Notes under the pieces: model-generated
The model's input: the letters and a program-made list of their open reading frames with translations, nothing else
Database searches by the model: none
What the model was told of the DNA's origin: nothing
Source: Rhizobium sp. P38BS-XIX
GTDB lineage: Bacteria > Pseudomonadota > Alphaproteobacteria > Rhizobiales > Rhizobiaceae
Assembly: GCF_012641435.1 (NCBI RefSeq)
Contig: NZ_JABAIJ010000014.1
Location: 89,036 to 153,035, forward strand
DNA length: 64,000 nt
Reading direction: 5' to 3'
In this document: positions 1 to 7,941 of the stretch, piece after piece
Layout: the number at the start of each line of letters is the position of its first letter
Position numbering within the stretch: the first letter of the stretch is position 1
Translations under genes and position numbers: made by a program

Positions 1-319
1 TCCCTTTCCAGAAATCGCTCGTTTCCCGCCGCTCCTCCTTGGGCACGAAGGGCGGGATCAGATAGGTCGCGCCCAGCGTTTCAGCGATGTCGAGGTAGCG
101 GGCGGGTTCGTTGACGAGGCCCGTCAGAGGCATGTGGAAGCCGAAGCAGGCAAGACCCGCATCATCGAGCTGCCGACGAAACAGCGCGGGATCGGCCTCA
201 TAGGCAGGCAGCCACGGTTCAATTGCGTCGTAACCCATGCTCTTCAGGATCGGCAGCTGAGTGGCGAGCGGCGGAAAGTTGCGTGACGAGTAGAGTTGAT
301 AGGCGATCTTATAGTTCAT
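1..319 (-). CDS. Sugar phosphate isomerase/epimerase, partial (3' end outside window)
   Basis: Reading leftward from an ATG at 317-319 gives an open frame of 106 codons that runs off the window start, so only the N-terminal part is present. The protein begins MNYKIAYQLYSSRNF and continues with alternating strand/helix segments (LPILKSMGYDAIEPW, AYEADPALFRRQLDDAGLACFGFH). This is the pattern of the xylose-isomerase-like TIM-barrel family (AP-endonuclease 2 fold). Such enzymes isomerise or epimerise sugars, keto-sugars or inositol derivatives with a divalent metal; the metal ligands would lie in the missing part. It is the last visible gene of the leftward ABC-transporter operon, so it probably works on the imported substrate. 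The substrate cannot be read from the sequence. Confidence 0.75.
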   Translation of the reverse strand, partial: MNYKIAYQLYSSRNFPPLATQLPILKSMGYDAIEPWLPAYEADPALFRRQLDDAGLACFGFHMPLTGLVNEPARYLDIAETLGATYLIPPFVPKEERRETSDFWKG

Positions 320-374
320 TGGATACGGCCTTTACTGGCTGCCGGGCGCGGAATTCCTCAGGCGAACCCTTCGC

Positions 375-854
375 TTACGGCTGCGGCTCCTTATCGGCAT
401 CGAACTCGAGAAGTTCGACGAGAGCGCCAAGCTGCGGCAAGGTATCGTAGTAGGCATATCGGCCGTGACCGCCGTGGAATTCGCCGCGCTGCAACAGCCT
501 GTGTCCCTGCGCTTCCAGAAAGGCATTCTTCTTTGTCAGATTGCGCGTCTTGAACGCGATGTGGTGGCAGCCCGGTCCCTTGGCTTCCAGCAGATCGCGC
601 CAGGCGCTCTTTTCCGGCCCGGGCTGAAGGAATTCAAAATCGATATTGCCGAATTCGAACATGATGATGCGGCAGCCGACGGCTGCCGGCATACCATTGT
701 AGATGGCCTGGGCCTCTTCAGGATCCGCTGCCTTGCCTTCCGGCGGAACGGGTTTTCCGGTCAGCTCGGAAAACCACTTGGCGGATTTCTGGACATCATC
801 GGTCACGAAGCAGATCTGAAAGACCCGGTCTTCATCGAGTACGGTGGTGGTCAT
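375..854 (-). CDS. VOC-family (glyoxalase/bleomycin-resistance fold) protein
   Basis: The product is 159 aa with two beta-alpha-beta-beta-beta modules. The first starts at VFQICFVTDDVQKSAKWFSE and the second at GCHHIAFKTRNLTKK, followed by LVELLEF near the C-terminus. This is typical of single-chain VOC metalloenzymes such as glyoxalase-like or epimerase-like proteins. The His of the second module and the Glu of LVELLEF are in the usual ligand positions. The first module has Gln where the first ligand His often sits, so metal binding may be altered. The gene lies between the binding-protein gene and the isomerase gene of the leftward operon. A second VOC gene (6303-6749) sits on the other side of the same regulon. 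The reaction is unknown. Confidence 0.8.
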   Translation of the reverse strand: MTTTVLDEDRVFQICFVTDDVQKSAKWFSELTGKPVPPEGKAADPEEAQAIYNGMPAAVGCRIIMFEFGNIDFEFLQPGPEKSAWRDLLEAKGPGCHHIAFKTRNLTKKNAFLEAQGHRLLQRGEFHGGHGRYAYYDTLPQLGALVELLEFDADKEPQP

Positions 855-929
855 GGGAATACCTTTCGGTCCTGGGGGAATTGTGCGACCCGATTTCGGT
901 CGGGTCGCTGATCGGCAGTTCTGGGAGGA

Positions 930-2177
930 TCACTGCACGATCGTGTCGTAACCGGATTGGAGCTGCTTGATGGCGTCGTCGACCGACATGGACGGATCGC
1001 TCCAGAAATTGAAGGCGACTTCCCAGGTGGCGGCTAGCCAATCGGCATCGGTCATCGAATGCGGGTTTTGCACCTGCTTGTCCGGATCCTTCAGCATCGT
1101 TAGAACTTCCTGGGAGCAGCCGTCGAGTTTGGAGACGTCGACATCGTTGCGGATGGGGGTGGACCCCTTTGCGGCCGCGAAATCGGTATTGACGGTGGGA
1201 TCGACAATCGTGGCGGCGAAATCGAGTTCGGCCTTATCCTTGGCCGGCGACTGATTGCCGAGAATACCCCATGAATCGACGCCGACGGCATAGGCCTTGG
1301 CGCCGGGGATCGGGATGCAGCCGAAATCCTGATTGGCATGTTTGCCGGCTGCGACCCACTCGCCCTTCATCCAGTCGCCGTGGATCTGCATCAGCGCCTT
1401 ACCGGTGATGACGGTATTGGTGGTCATGTTCCAATCGCGATTGACCGAGCCTGGGTCGGCCGCCTGCTGAAACTTGCGCAGCCAGGTAAAGACATCGCGC
1501 ATGGTCTGCGAATCCAGAGCGGTCCGGTCCGGTTTTTCGCCGTACACTTTCGTGTAGACGTCCTGGCCCCCAAGTGTCGCGACCAGCGCATGCATCAGAT
1601 AGCCGACCTGCCATTGCTGCGCACCGAGCGCCAGCGGAACGAAGCCCGCCTGTTTGATCTTCGGAAAATCGGCGAACATGGCATCCAGCGAATCCCATTT
1701 GGTGGGATCGACGCCGGCTTTCTTGGCGACATCCATGTTGTAATAGACCATGCCGTCCATCTGGATGCCGAGCGGGATCTTCATCAATTCGCCATCAACC
1801 GTGATCGATTTCTTGACTGCGGCGGGGAAGTGGTCGACTGCGCCGATGGATGTGAAAAGCTGGGTCAACGGATGGCCAAGACCCATCTTCGTCAAGTCGC
1901 GATAGACGCCGGGGCTGTTCTCGACAAAGACGTTGGGCGGGTTGCCGCCGGTCACCAGATTGAGCAGATTGACGTTCGAGCCGGTATCATGCGGAATGCT
2001 GATATCGATCCAGTTGATCCCCTTGGCTGCCGCTGCCTTTTTCAGGACATTGAGTGCGGCCACTTCGGCCGGCGAGGACCAGTCCTGATAAATCACCAGA
2101 TCTTCCGCCGAGGCAGAGGCCGCCAGAGCGGCGGCAAGCATTCCGGCACCGATGCCTAGTTTCAGCGTCTTGAACAT
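930..2177 (-). CDS. Sugar ABC transporter substrate-binding protein (family 1)
   Basis: The 415-aa protein starts MFKTLKLGIGAGMLAAALAASASA with a Sec signal peptide cleaved before EDLVIYQDWSSPAE. An in-frame ATG 36 bases upstream exists, but the ATG at 2177 has GGGAGG just ahead of it and places the signal peptide at the N-terminus. The mature part has the long two-lobe layout of extracellular solute-binding family 1 (CUT1 carbohydrate importers), with GGNPPNVFVENSPGVYRDL near the start and a Trp-rich region around WQVGYLMHAL. It should capture a sugar or sugar-like solute in the periplasm and deliver it to the permeases encoded at 3335-5184. The ATPase gene ends 32 bases upstream. The ligand is not identifiable. 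Confidence 0.9.
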   Translation of the reverse strand: MFKTLKLGIGAGMLAAALAASASAEDLVIYQDWSSPAEVAALNVLKKAAAAKGINWIDISIPHDTGSNVNLLNLVTGGNPPNVFVENSPGVYRDLTKMGLGHPLTQLFTSIGAVDHFPAAVKKSITVDGELMKIPLGIQMDGMVYYNMDVAKKAGVDPTKWDSLDAMFADFPKIKQAGFVPLALGAQQWQVGYLMHALVATLGGQDVYTKVYGEKPDRTALDSQTMRDVFTWLRKFQQAADPGSVNRDWNMTTNTVITGKALMQIHGDWMKGEWVAAGKHANQDFGCIPIPGAKAYAVGVDSWGILGNQSPAKDKAELDFAATIVDPTVNTDFAAAKGSTPIRNDVDVSKLDGCSQEVLTMLKDPDKQVQNPHSMTDADWLAATWEVAFNFWSDPSMSVDDAIKQLQSGYDTIVQ

Positions 2178-2209
2178 ATTTTTCCTCCCAATGAAAAATG
2201 ACAAGGACG

Positions 2210-3310
2210 TCACATGCGCTGCCCGCTTTGGGCGTCGAAGAGATTGATCTTGGATTTCGGATAGCGGACGGGGACCATCTGCCCGGCTTTCATGCCTGCG
2301 GCACGGTCCGGTTCGGCCCGCACAGCAAGCAGGCCGCCGGCAAAATTCAGGGTCAGGATGGCGTCCGAACCCGTTCGCTCGACCGTGCGGACCGGCACCT
2401 CGATTGCGAGCGCCGTATCGCCGGAGGCCTCCTCCGGTCGCGCGAAATGCTCGGGACGCAGGCCAACGACGGCTTTTGCTCCCGCCTGTGGCGGTCGTTC
2501 GAACGGATAGGCGGAAAGCACGATGGTTTCGCCGGTCGAAAACGTACCGACGACCTCTCCATTGACGACGCCGATATCGACGTTGAACAGGTTCATGGCA
2601 GGCGATCCGATGAAACTGGCAACGAACAGATTGGCGGGGTTTTCATAGACTTCGTCGGGCGATCCGAACTGCTGGATCTCGCCGCCGTTCATGATGGCGA
2701 TCTTTGTCGCCATGGTCATGGCCTCGATCTGGTCATGGGTGACGTAGACAACGGTCGGGTTGAGCGTCTCGTGCAGCTTTTTGATTTCCATTCGCATCTC
2801 GGTGCGCAGTTTCGCGTCGAGATTGGACAATGGTTCGTCAAAGAGCAGGACATCCGCATGCTTGACCAGAGCCCTGCCGATGGCAACGCGCTGGCGCTGA
2901 CCGCCGGAAAGCTGCGCCGGCTTGCGCTCCATCAGCGGTCCGAGCTGCAGCATGTCGGCAGCCCATGCGATCCGCTTTTCAGCCTCTTCCTTAGGTAGGC
3001 GGCTGGCCGAAAGTCCAAACTTCAGGTTTCCTCTGACCGTCTTGGTCGGATAGAGCGCATATGACTGGAAAACCATGGCGAGGCCGCGATCCTTCGGATC
3101 GAGATCGGTGACATCGCGCGACCCGATCATGATCTGCCCGCTCGAGACGTCGTTGAGACCGGCCAGCAGATTGAGGAGCGTGGTCTTGCCGCAGCCTGAG
3201 GGACCGAGAAGAACGAGGAAGTCGCCGTCCTCGATCGAAAGATTCAAATCGTCGAGCACGGTGAGCTCGCCGTATTTCTTGACGATATGGTCGAACGAGA
3301 CGCTGGGCAT
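2210..3310 (-). CDS. ABC transporter ATP-binding protein, MalK/UgpC type
   Basis: The product has 366 aa. The N-terminal nucleotide-binding domain shows Walker A GPSGCGKTT at 36-44, Q-loop FQ at 81-82, signature LSGGQ at 134-138, Walker B LLFDEP at 155-160 and switch His at 192 (THDQ). The C-terminal 130 residues form an OB-fold regulatory domain, as expected for MalK/UgpC/MsmK ATPases of CUT1 importers. The usual YPHMTV stretch after the Q-loop reads YPTKTV here. It energises uptake through the two permeases encoded just upstream (3335-5184), with the binding protein encoded downstream. Gene order permease-permease-ATPase-binding protein on one strand supports a single operon. Confidence 0.93.
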   Translation of the reverse strand: MPSVSFDHIVKKYGELTVLDDLNLSIEDGDFLVLLGPSGCGKTTLLNLLAGLNDVSSGQIMIGSRDVTDLDPKDRGLAMVFQSYALYPTKTVRGNLKFGLSASRLPKEEAEKRIAWAADMLQLGPLMERKPAQLSGGQRQRVAIGRALVKHADVLLFDEPLSNLDAKLRTEMRMEIKKLHETLNPTVVYVTHDQIEAMTMATKIAIMNGGEIQQFGSPDEVYENPANLFVASFIGSPAMNLFNVDIGVVNGEVVGTFSTGETIVLSAYPFERPPQAGAKAVVGLRPEHFARPEEASGDTALAIEVPVRTVERTGSDAILTLNFAGGLLAVRAEPDRAAGMKAGQMVPVRYPKSKINLFDAQSGQRM

Positions 3311-3334
3311 GCAGTCCTCCGTTGATCCGTCCGG

Positions 3335-4288
3335 TCAGCCTTTGATGGCGCCTGCAGAAATGCCCTGGACGAAAAATTTGCCGAGTACGAAATAGATGAA
3401 GAGCGGTGGGATGGCTGTCAGCAGCGCTGCCGCCATATTCGAGTTGTAGGATGCGGTGCCAGTTGTCACCGTCACCATGTTCGCGAGGTTGACCGTCATC
3501 GGCGCGGCGCCGAGACCGCCGAACGTCACGCCGATCAGGTAGTCGTTCCAGATGCTGGTAATCTGCATGATCAGGACGACGATCAGGATATTGCCCGACA
3601 TGGGCAGGATGATCTCTGTGAAGATCCGCCAGAACGATCCACTATCCATGATCGCGGCTTTGATGAGATCAGCCGGTATATCCTTATAATAATTCCGGAA
3701 GATCAACGTCAGGACCGGCATGGCGAGAATAGTATGAATGAAGGCAACGGCCCATATCGATCCATAGATGCCGAGGTTAACCGTAATGATGATCAAGGGA
3801 TACATGATGATCTGGAACGGTACGAAGGCGCATAGGAACAGGATGAACAGAAACGTCCCGGCCCAGCGGACATTCCACATGGCCAGCGCATATCCTGTCA
3901 CGGAAGAAATGGCGATGGAGGCAATCAGCGACGGGATTAGGATCTTGATCGAATTGAGAAAGCCGCCCTTCAAGCCTGTGCAGGTCAGGCCGGAACAGGC
4001 CTGATTCCAGGCATAATCCCAGGGCTGAAGCGTCCAGGTATGCGGCAGAGAAAAGATCGCGCCCTCGCGGATCTGATCCATCGTCTTGAAGGATGTGACG
4101 ATGAGTACATAGAGCGGCACGCAGAAGAACAGCGCCGCCATCGTGAGGAAAACGAGAACTGCGATCGACCTGGCTTTGATGCGCTTCTTTCGCCTTGGAT
4201 GCATGACCACAGTGCCGGCGCTCGACTTGGCCCGCAGAGCCGGCTTGGCGGAAGGCGTCGCAAGCTGCAAGGGGTTGACGTTGCTCAT
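3335..4288 (-). CDS. ABC sugar permease, MalG type
   Basis: The protein is 317 aa beginning MSNVNPLQLATPSAK. The start is set by the 4-base overlap ATGA with the stop of the upstream permease gene (4285-4288). A longer open frame upstream only reads across that other gene. A basic cytoplasmic N-terminus (HPRRKKRIKARS) precedes the first membrane segment (AVLVFLTMAALFFCVPLYVLIV). Five more segments follow, with the EAA-type coupling loop at AAIMDSGSFWRIFTEIILPM. An extra Cys-containing periplasmic stretch (NQACSGLTCTGLKGGF) is seen before the second segment. This is the inner-membrane subunit partner of the 4285-5184 permease in a CUT1 carbohydrate importer. Confidence 0.9.
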   Translation of the reverse strand: MSNVNPLQLATPSAKPALRAKSSAGTVVMHPRRKKRIKARSIAVLVFLTMAALFFCVPLYVLIVTSFKTMDQIREGAIFSLPHTWTLQPWDYAWNQACSGLTCTGLKGGFLNSIKILIPSLIASIAISSVTGYALAMWNVRWAGTFLFILFLCAFVPFQIIMYPLIIITVNLGIYGSIWAVAFIHTILAMPVLTLIFRNYYKDIPADLIKAAIMDSGSFWRIFTEIILPMSGNILIVVLIMQITSIWNDYLIGVTFGGLGAAPMTVNLANMVTVTTGTASYNSNMAAALLTAIPPLFIYFVLGKFFVQGISAGAIKG

Positions 4289-5184
4289 GCACGACCTGCC
4301 TTGCGCGCGCCGCGCTGCTGCCAGATGACGAGAAGAACGAGCGGCAGAAAGATGACGACGGTTATCGCCAGCATCAGGGAAGCGGCTGCCGAGGCATAGC
4401 CGAGATTGTTCTTGGCCGTCAGGGCGTTGATCGTGAAATAGGCTGGCATCCAGGTCGATTGACCGGGGCCGCCATTGGTCATTGCAACGATGATATCGTA
4501 AGCCTTGATAACGCCGAGCGACAGAAGGATGGCGCAGGTCAGAAACGTGAACTTCATCATCGGAATGATGATTTCGAGATAGACCTTCCAGAGACTTGCA
4601 CCATCGAGCCGGGCGGCACTCCATATCTCGGTGTTGATCGCCTTCAAGCCAGCGAGCATCAGCGCCATATAGAAGCCCGAGCTTTGCCAGATGGATGCGA
4701 GAATGATCGCGTAAATCGCCGTATCGCCGCTGGCCAGCCAGTTGAGGCTGATTCCGGTCAGTCCGATCTGATGCAGAAAGTTCTCAAGCCCGAGCTGCGG
4801 ATTGAGAATCCAGCGCCAGGCAACGCCGGTGACGATCAATGATATCGCCAGCGGATAGAGGAAAACGGTCCGAAAGGCATCTTCGCCGCGTCGCTCCCGC
4901 TCGATCATGGCGGCCAGAATGAAGCCGAAAACGATGGCAAGAGCGCTTCCAATGGCGAGGATGACGAGGTTGGACAGCGAAATGTGCCAGCCCATGTCAT
5001 AGTAAAGCCGCTGATATTGGCGGAAGGGAGCGGACCAATCGATCGCATAGTCCGGCAAACGGCGGCTTTGCGTGAAAGAAATATAGATTGTCCAGACAAT
5101 AGAACCCGCAAATGCAACGAGTGTGACGGCCGCAGCGGGAGCCAAGGCGATCTGCGGCGATAGACGGCTCCATCGTAGCTTCAT
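4285..5184 (-). CDS. ABC sugar permease, MalF type
   Basis: The 299-aa integral membrane protein has a first segment at APAAAVTLVAFAGSIVWTIYISF and about six segments in all. The coupling motif that docks to the ATPase is visible as AARLDGASLWKVYLEIIIPM (EAA loop). It is the first gene of the leftward importer operon. Its start lies 60 bases from a LacI-type operator at 5245-5258, which makes that operator the likely control point for the whole operon. A GGGAGG-like ribosome site (reverse complement of cctccct at 5189-5197) precedes the ATG. Confidence 0.9.
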   Translation of the reverse strand: MKLRWSRLSPQIALAPAAAVTLVAFAGSIVWTIYISFTQSRRLPDYAIDWSAPFRQYQRLYYDMGWHISLSNLVILAIGSALAIVFGFILAAMIERERRGEDAFRTVFLYPLAISLIVTGVAWRWILNPQLGLENFLHQIGLTGISLNWLASGDTAIYAIILASIWQSSGFYMALMLAGLKAINTEIWSAARLDGASLWKVYLEIIIPMMKFTFLTCAILLSLGVIKAYDIIVAMTNGGPGQSTWMPAYFTINALTAKNNLGYASAAASLMLAITVVIFLPLVLLVIWQQRGARKAGRA

Positions 5185-5230
5185 TCTTTCCTCCCTGATC
5201 TCGTCGCCCTTCTGGTTGTAAGAAGGCCTC

Positions 5231-5259
5231 TTGCGTCAAAATCATATTAACGATAATAC
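5231..5259 (+). promoter_or_regulatory. Putative sigma70-type promoter for the aldo/keto reductase gene
   Basis: TTGCGT at 5231-5236 and TAATAC at 5254-5259 are separated by 17 bases, close to -35/-10 consensus. The -10 hexamer is embedded in the LacI-type palindrome at 5245-5258, so repressor binding would block it. Inferred from sequence only. Confidence 0.5.
5245..5258. promoter_or_regulatory. LacI-family operator O1
   Basis: TATTA-A-CG-A-TAATA has perfectly complementary 5-base arms around a central CG, the classic layout of LacI/GalR operators. It lies between the divergent ABC operon (start 5184) and the reductase gene (start 5359). A second copy is at 6238-6251, just ahead of the gene pair that encodes the LacI protein. 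Twelve bases (AACGATAATACT and its complement) are shared between the two sites. Confidence 0.7.
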
Positions 5260-5358
5260 TGGCATGCGATACGAGATGCGTCAAGCGCGCAGATTGACGA
5301 TTGCTTATGTTTTGCGCTGCGAAATGGCTCTCGCGACCGCAAAATAAGGGGAGAATCG

Positions 5359-6180
5359 ATGAATTCCAATCGATATGCCGCAGAAATACCGAAGATCGGT
5401 TTCGGGACATATGGCAGGCTCGGAGAGGCTGGAATTGCGTCGATCCTGACGGCGCTGGAAACCGGCTATCGGCATCTCGATACTGCGCAGACTTATGGTA
5501 GCGAGCCTTGTGTCGGTGAAGCGGTGCGACGTAGCGCTCTGCACCGTGACGAGGTTTTCATCACGACCAAGATTTCGACGGACAATCTCGCCGAGGGAAA
5601 ACTCGTTCCGTCGCTGAGGCGTAGCCTGGACGATATCGGTGTCGATCGTGTGGATATGTGCCTGATCCATTGGCCCGCTCCGAACGGCCAGATACCGCTG
5701 GCGACCTACATGCACCAGCTTGTCGAAACGCAATCGCTTGGCCTTACGCGGCTGATCGGGGTGTCGAATTTCACTATCGCGCTTCTGCAGGAGGCGAAGA
5801 AGTTGATTGGAGAAGGTCTCATCGCTGCTAATCAGATCGAGCTTAATCCACTGTTTTTGAACAATAAGATTGCGAGATACTGCCTGGAAAACGATATTCT
5901 TGTCACTTGCTATCAGCCGATCGCTCAGGGTCGCGTTTCGGGTCATCCCGTTCTTGCGCCGATAGCACGCCGTCACGACGCGACCGAAGAGCAGATAGCA
6001 ATCGCCTATGAGCTGGCCAAAGGCTATGCGGCTATTCCGACATCGGGACAAGCCGCGCGCATCCGGTCCAACTTTGCGGCAACGGCACTGCGCTTGACGC
6101 CGCAAGAGCTTGCCGCAATCGACGGGATTTTACCCGGCGCGCGCTCGATCAACCCCGATTGGGGTCCTGCATGGGATTGA
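5359..6180 (+). CDS. Aldo/keto reductase
   Basis: The 273-aa protein is a compact member of the AKR superfamily (2,5-diketo-gluconate reductase/xylose reductase-like branch). The catalytic tetrad is visible: Asp41 and Tyr46 in LDTAQTYGSE, Lys71 in FITTKIS and His104 in CLIHWPAP. The cofactor-binding end shows VSNF near the middle and IPTSGQAARIRSNF towards the C-terminus, in place of the more common IPKS.....N. It is expected to be a cytosolic NADPH-dependent carbonyl reductase. It faces the ABC operon across operator O1 and is probably co-regulated with it, so a keto-sugar or sugar aldehyde is the likely substrate (inference). Confidence 0.9.
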   Translation: MNSNRYAAEIPKIGFGTYGRLGEAGIASILTALETGYRHLDTAQTYGSEPCVGEAVRRSALHRDEVFITTKISTDNLAEGKLVPSLRRSLDDIGVDRVDMCLIHWPAPNGQIPLATYMHQLVETQSLGLTRLIGVSNFTIALLQEAKKLIGEGLIAANQIELNPLFLNNKIARYCLENDILVTCYQPIAQGRVSGHPVLAPIARRHDATEEQIAIAYELAKGYAAIPTSGQAARIRSNFAATALRLTPQELAAIDGILPGARSINPDWGPAWD

Positions 6181-6237
6181 TTTAAGCAGAGGCGATGTCG
6201 CCGGCTACAGCAGGATAGTGGGTAAAATCATAGGTAG

Positions 6238-6251
6238 TATTATCGTTATCA
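6238..6251. promoter_or_regulatory. LacI-family operator O2
   Basis: TATTA-T-CG-T-TATCA is a near-palindrome around a central CG (one mismatch between arms). It is an inverted near-copy of O1 at 5245-5258. It lies about 50 bases before the VOC gene that precedes the LacI gene. This suggests autoregulation and one regulon covering both sides. A 7-bp hairpin (CGCCGAA at 6258-6264 with TTCGGCG at 6272-6278) lies between O2 and the gene start. Confidence 0.65.
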
Positions 6252-6302
6252 TTGACCCGCCGAAAATAATCTTCGGCGCTTGAACGGGAAGAGGAACAAT
6301 CA

Positions 6303-6749
6303 ATGCGTGGAATTACCAGTATCGGTCACGTCGCCATCAAGGTGAAAGATCTCGACGCGTCGCTCGATTTCTATCGGGAGCGTCTTCAGTTTCCGGAGAT
6401 GCTGCGACTGAAAAACGAGGATGGCAGTACCTGGCTGGTCTATCTTCGCATTACCGACGATCAGTATCTGGAAATCTTTCCGGGTGCCGAGAACGATCGT
6501 GCGCCCGGTTGGAACGCCAATGGCGTCAATCACATGTGCTTCATCATCGAGGACCTCGACGCTACCGCCGAACGCATCAAGGCTGCAGGCATCAAGCTGA
6601 CGGCAGAGATAAAGCAGGGACTTGACGGCAATCGGCAGGCATGGATTGAAGATCCTGACGGCAATCGGATCGAATTGATGGAAATGCATCCCGATTGCCT
6701 GCAATTCAAGGCGATTGCCGAGCTGCGCAAGCAGCGGCAATCGGCCTGA
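6303..6749 (+). CDS. VOC-family metalloprotein, glyoxalase-like
   Basis: The product is 148 aa with two VOC modules. The first starts SIGHVAIKVKDLDASLDFY and the second NHMCFIIEDLDATAERI, ending IEDPDGNRIELMEM. The His of GHVAI, the His of NHMCF and the Glu of IELMEM are in the positions of the metal ligands of glyoxalase I-type enzymes, so this one looks catalytically intact. It may isomerise or cleave a reactive sugar-derived intermediate; the exact reaction is unknown. It stands 18 bases before the LacI gene, forming an operon controlled from O2. Confidence 0.85.
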   Translation: MRGITSIGHVAIKVKDLDASLDFYRERLQFPEMLRLKNEDGSTWLVYLRITDDQYLEIFPGAENDRAPGWNANGVNHMCFIIEDLDATAERIKAAGIKLTAEIKQGLDGNRQAWIEDPDGNRIELMEMHPDCLQFKAIAELRKQRQSA

Positions 6750-6767
6750 TAGAGAGCGGAGAAGATC

Positions 6768-7817
6768 ATGGGAAAACCTGTAGCGCGGCTGAAGGATGTG
6801 GCTGAGCGGACAGGTTTTTCCGTGAATACCGTCTCGCTTGCCCTGCGTGACAGTCCGCGCATTCCGCTGGAAACGCGAAAGCTGATCAAGCAGGTCGCCG
6901 AACAGCTCAACTATCTGCCCAATGATGTCGCCCGTTCGCTGGTGGCAAAGGAGACCAAGTCGATCGGCCTGATCCTGACCGATCTTGAAAACCCGGTGCT
7001 GACGCATGTCGCCCAGAGCATCGAACTGGCGCTGGCCCGCAATGGCTATACGACGCTGCTCGCCACCTCGAACAACAATATCGAGGAGGAGATGCGGATG
7101 ATCGAAGTGTTCAGCACGCGCCGTGCCGATGGCATGCTGATTTTTCCCTGCAGCCATCGTAGCCTCGATCACATCAGGCAGCTGCGCAGACGGAACTATC
7201 CGGTCGTACTTCTCGTCGGCGATCCCAATGCCGGCATCGATGCGGTGTCGATGGACGAGCAGAACGGCGCCTACAAGGCCGTCAGCCATCTGATCGCGAT
7301 CGGCCACAAGAGGATCGCCCTTATCGACGGCGCCGTCATTCTCGGCAATACCGAAAAGCAAACCGGTTACATGCAGGCACATGCCGAGGCGGAGCTTGCC
7401 GTCGATGTCGAGCTTTTCGTCGATCCAAAAGGTCATTCCGTAGAGTACGGATATTGGGCGATGGCGGCGCTCATGGAGCGGTCGGTCAAGCCTACAGCCG
7501 TCTTTGCCACAAATGACTCGCTGGCGCTCGGCGTGCTGCGTTATTGCAGCAAACACGGGATCAGGGTTCCGGCCGAGATCTCCATCATGGGTTTCGACAA
7601 TATCGAGTTCGGCGAGTTCGCCGTCACGCCGCTTTCAACGGTCGATTACGATGTGAAGCGCGTGTCGCAACTGGCCGTCGATCGTATTATCGAGCTGATC
7701 GCCGTCAATGGAGATCTTCCCGAGCCGCGTATCATCCAGGTCGAGCCGGACCTATTGATTCGAGAGAGTTCGTCCAGGCCGCCCGCGCCCGTGAATGCAG
7801 GCAAGACGACTGACTGA
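6768..7817 (+). CDS. LacI-family transcriptional regulator
   Basis: The protein has 349 aa. Residues about 4-57 form the LacI-type helix-turn-helix with hinge (RLKDVAERTGFSVNTVSLAL ... LNYLPNDVARSL). The rest is a periplasmic-binding-protein-like sensor domain, recognisable by IGLILTDLENP, VFATNDSLALGVLRYC and ISIMGFDNIEFGEF. Regulators of this type bind a sugar or related ligand and release palindromic CG-centred operators. Two such sites (5245-5258 and 6238-6251) flank the neighbouring reductase gene. The protein therefore likely represses the importer operon, the reductase gene and its own operon. Confidence 0.93.
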   Translation: MGKPVARLKDVAERTGFSVNTVSLALRDSPRIPLETRKLIKQVAEQLNYLPNDVARSLVAKETKSIGLILTDLENPVLTHVAQSIELALARNGYTTLLATSNNNIEEEMRMIEVFSTRRADGMLIFPCSHRSLDHIRQLRRRNYPVVLLVGDPNAGIDAVSMDEQNGAYKAVSHLIAIGHKRIALIDGAVILGNTEKQTGYMQAHAEAELAVDVELFVDPKGHSVEYGYWAMAALMERSVKPTAVFATNDSLALGVLRYCSKHGIRVPAEISIMGFDNIEFGEFAVTPLSTVDYDVKRVSQLAVDRIIELIAVNGDLPEPRIIQVEPDLLIRESSSRPPAPVNAGKTTD

Positions 7818-7941
7818 AGAACGGCGGCGCGCAGGTGCGCGATATCGAAGTGCCTTGCGTTCCAGAATGCGGGCGGCGGATGGATGTATTTGATGTATAA
7901 GCTGCGTCATTGACGTTTTCGACAGCGAAGGAACAGCATCC

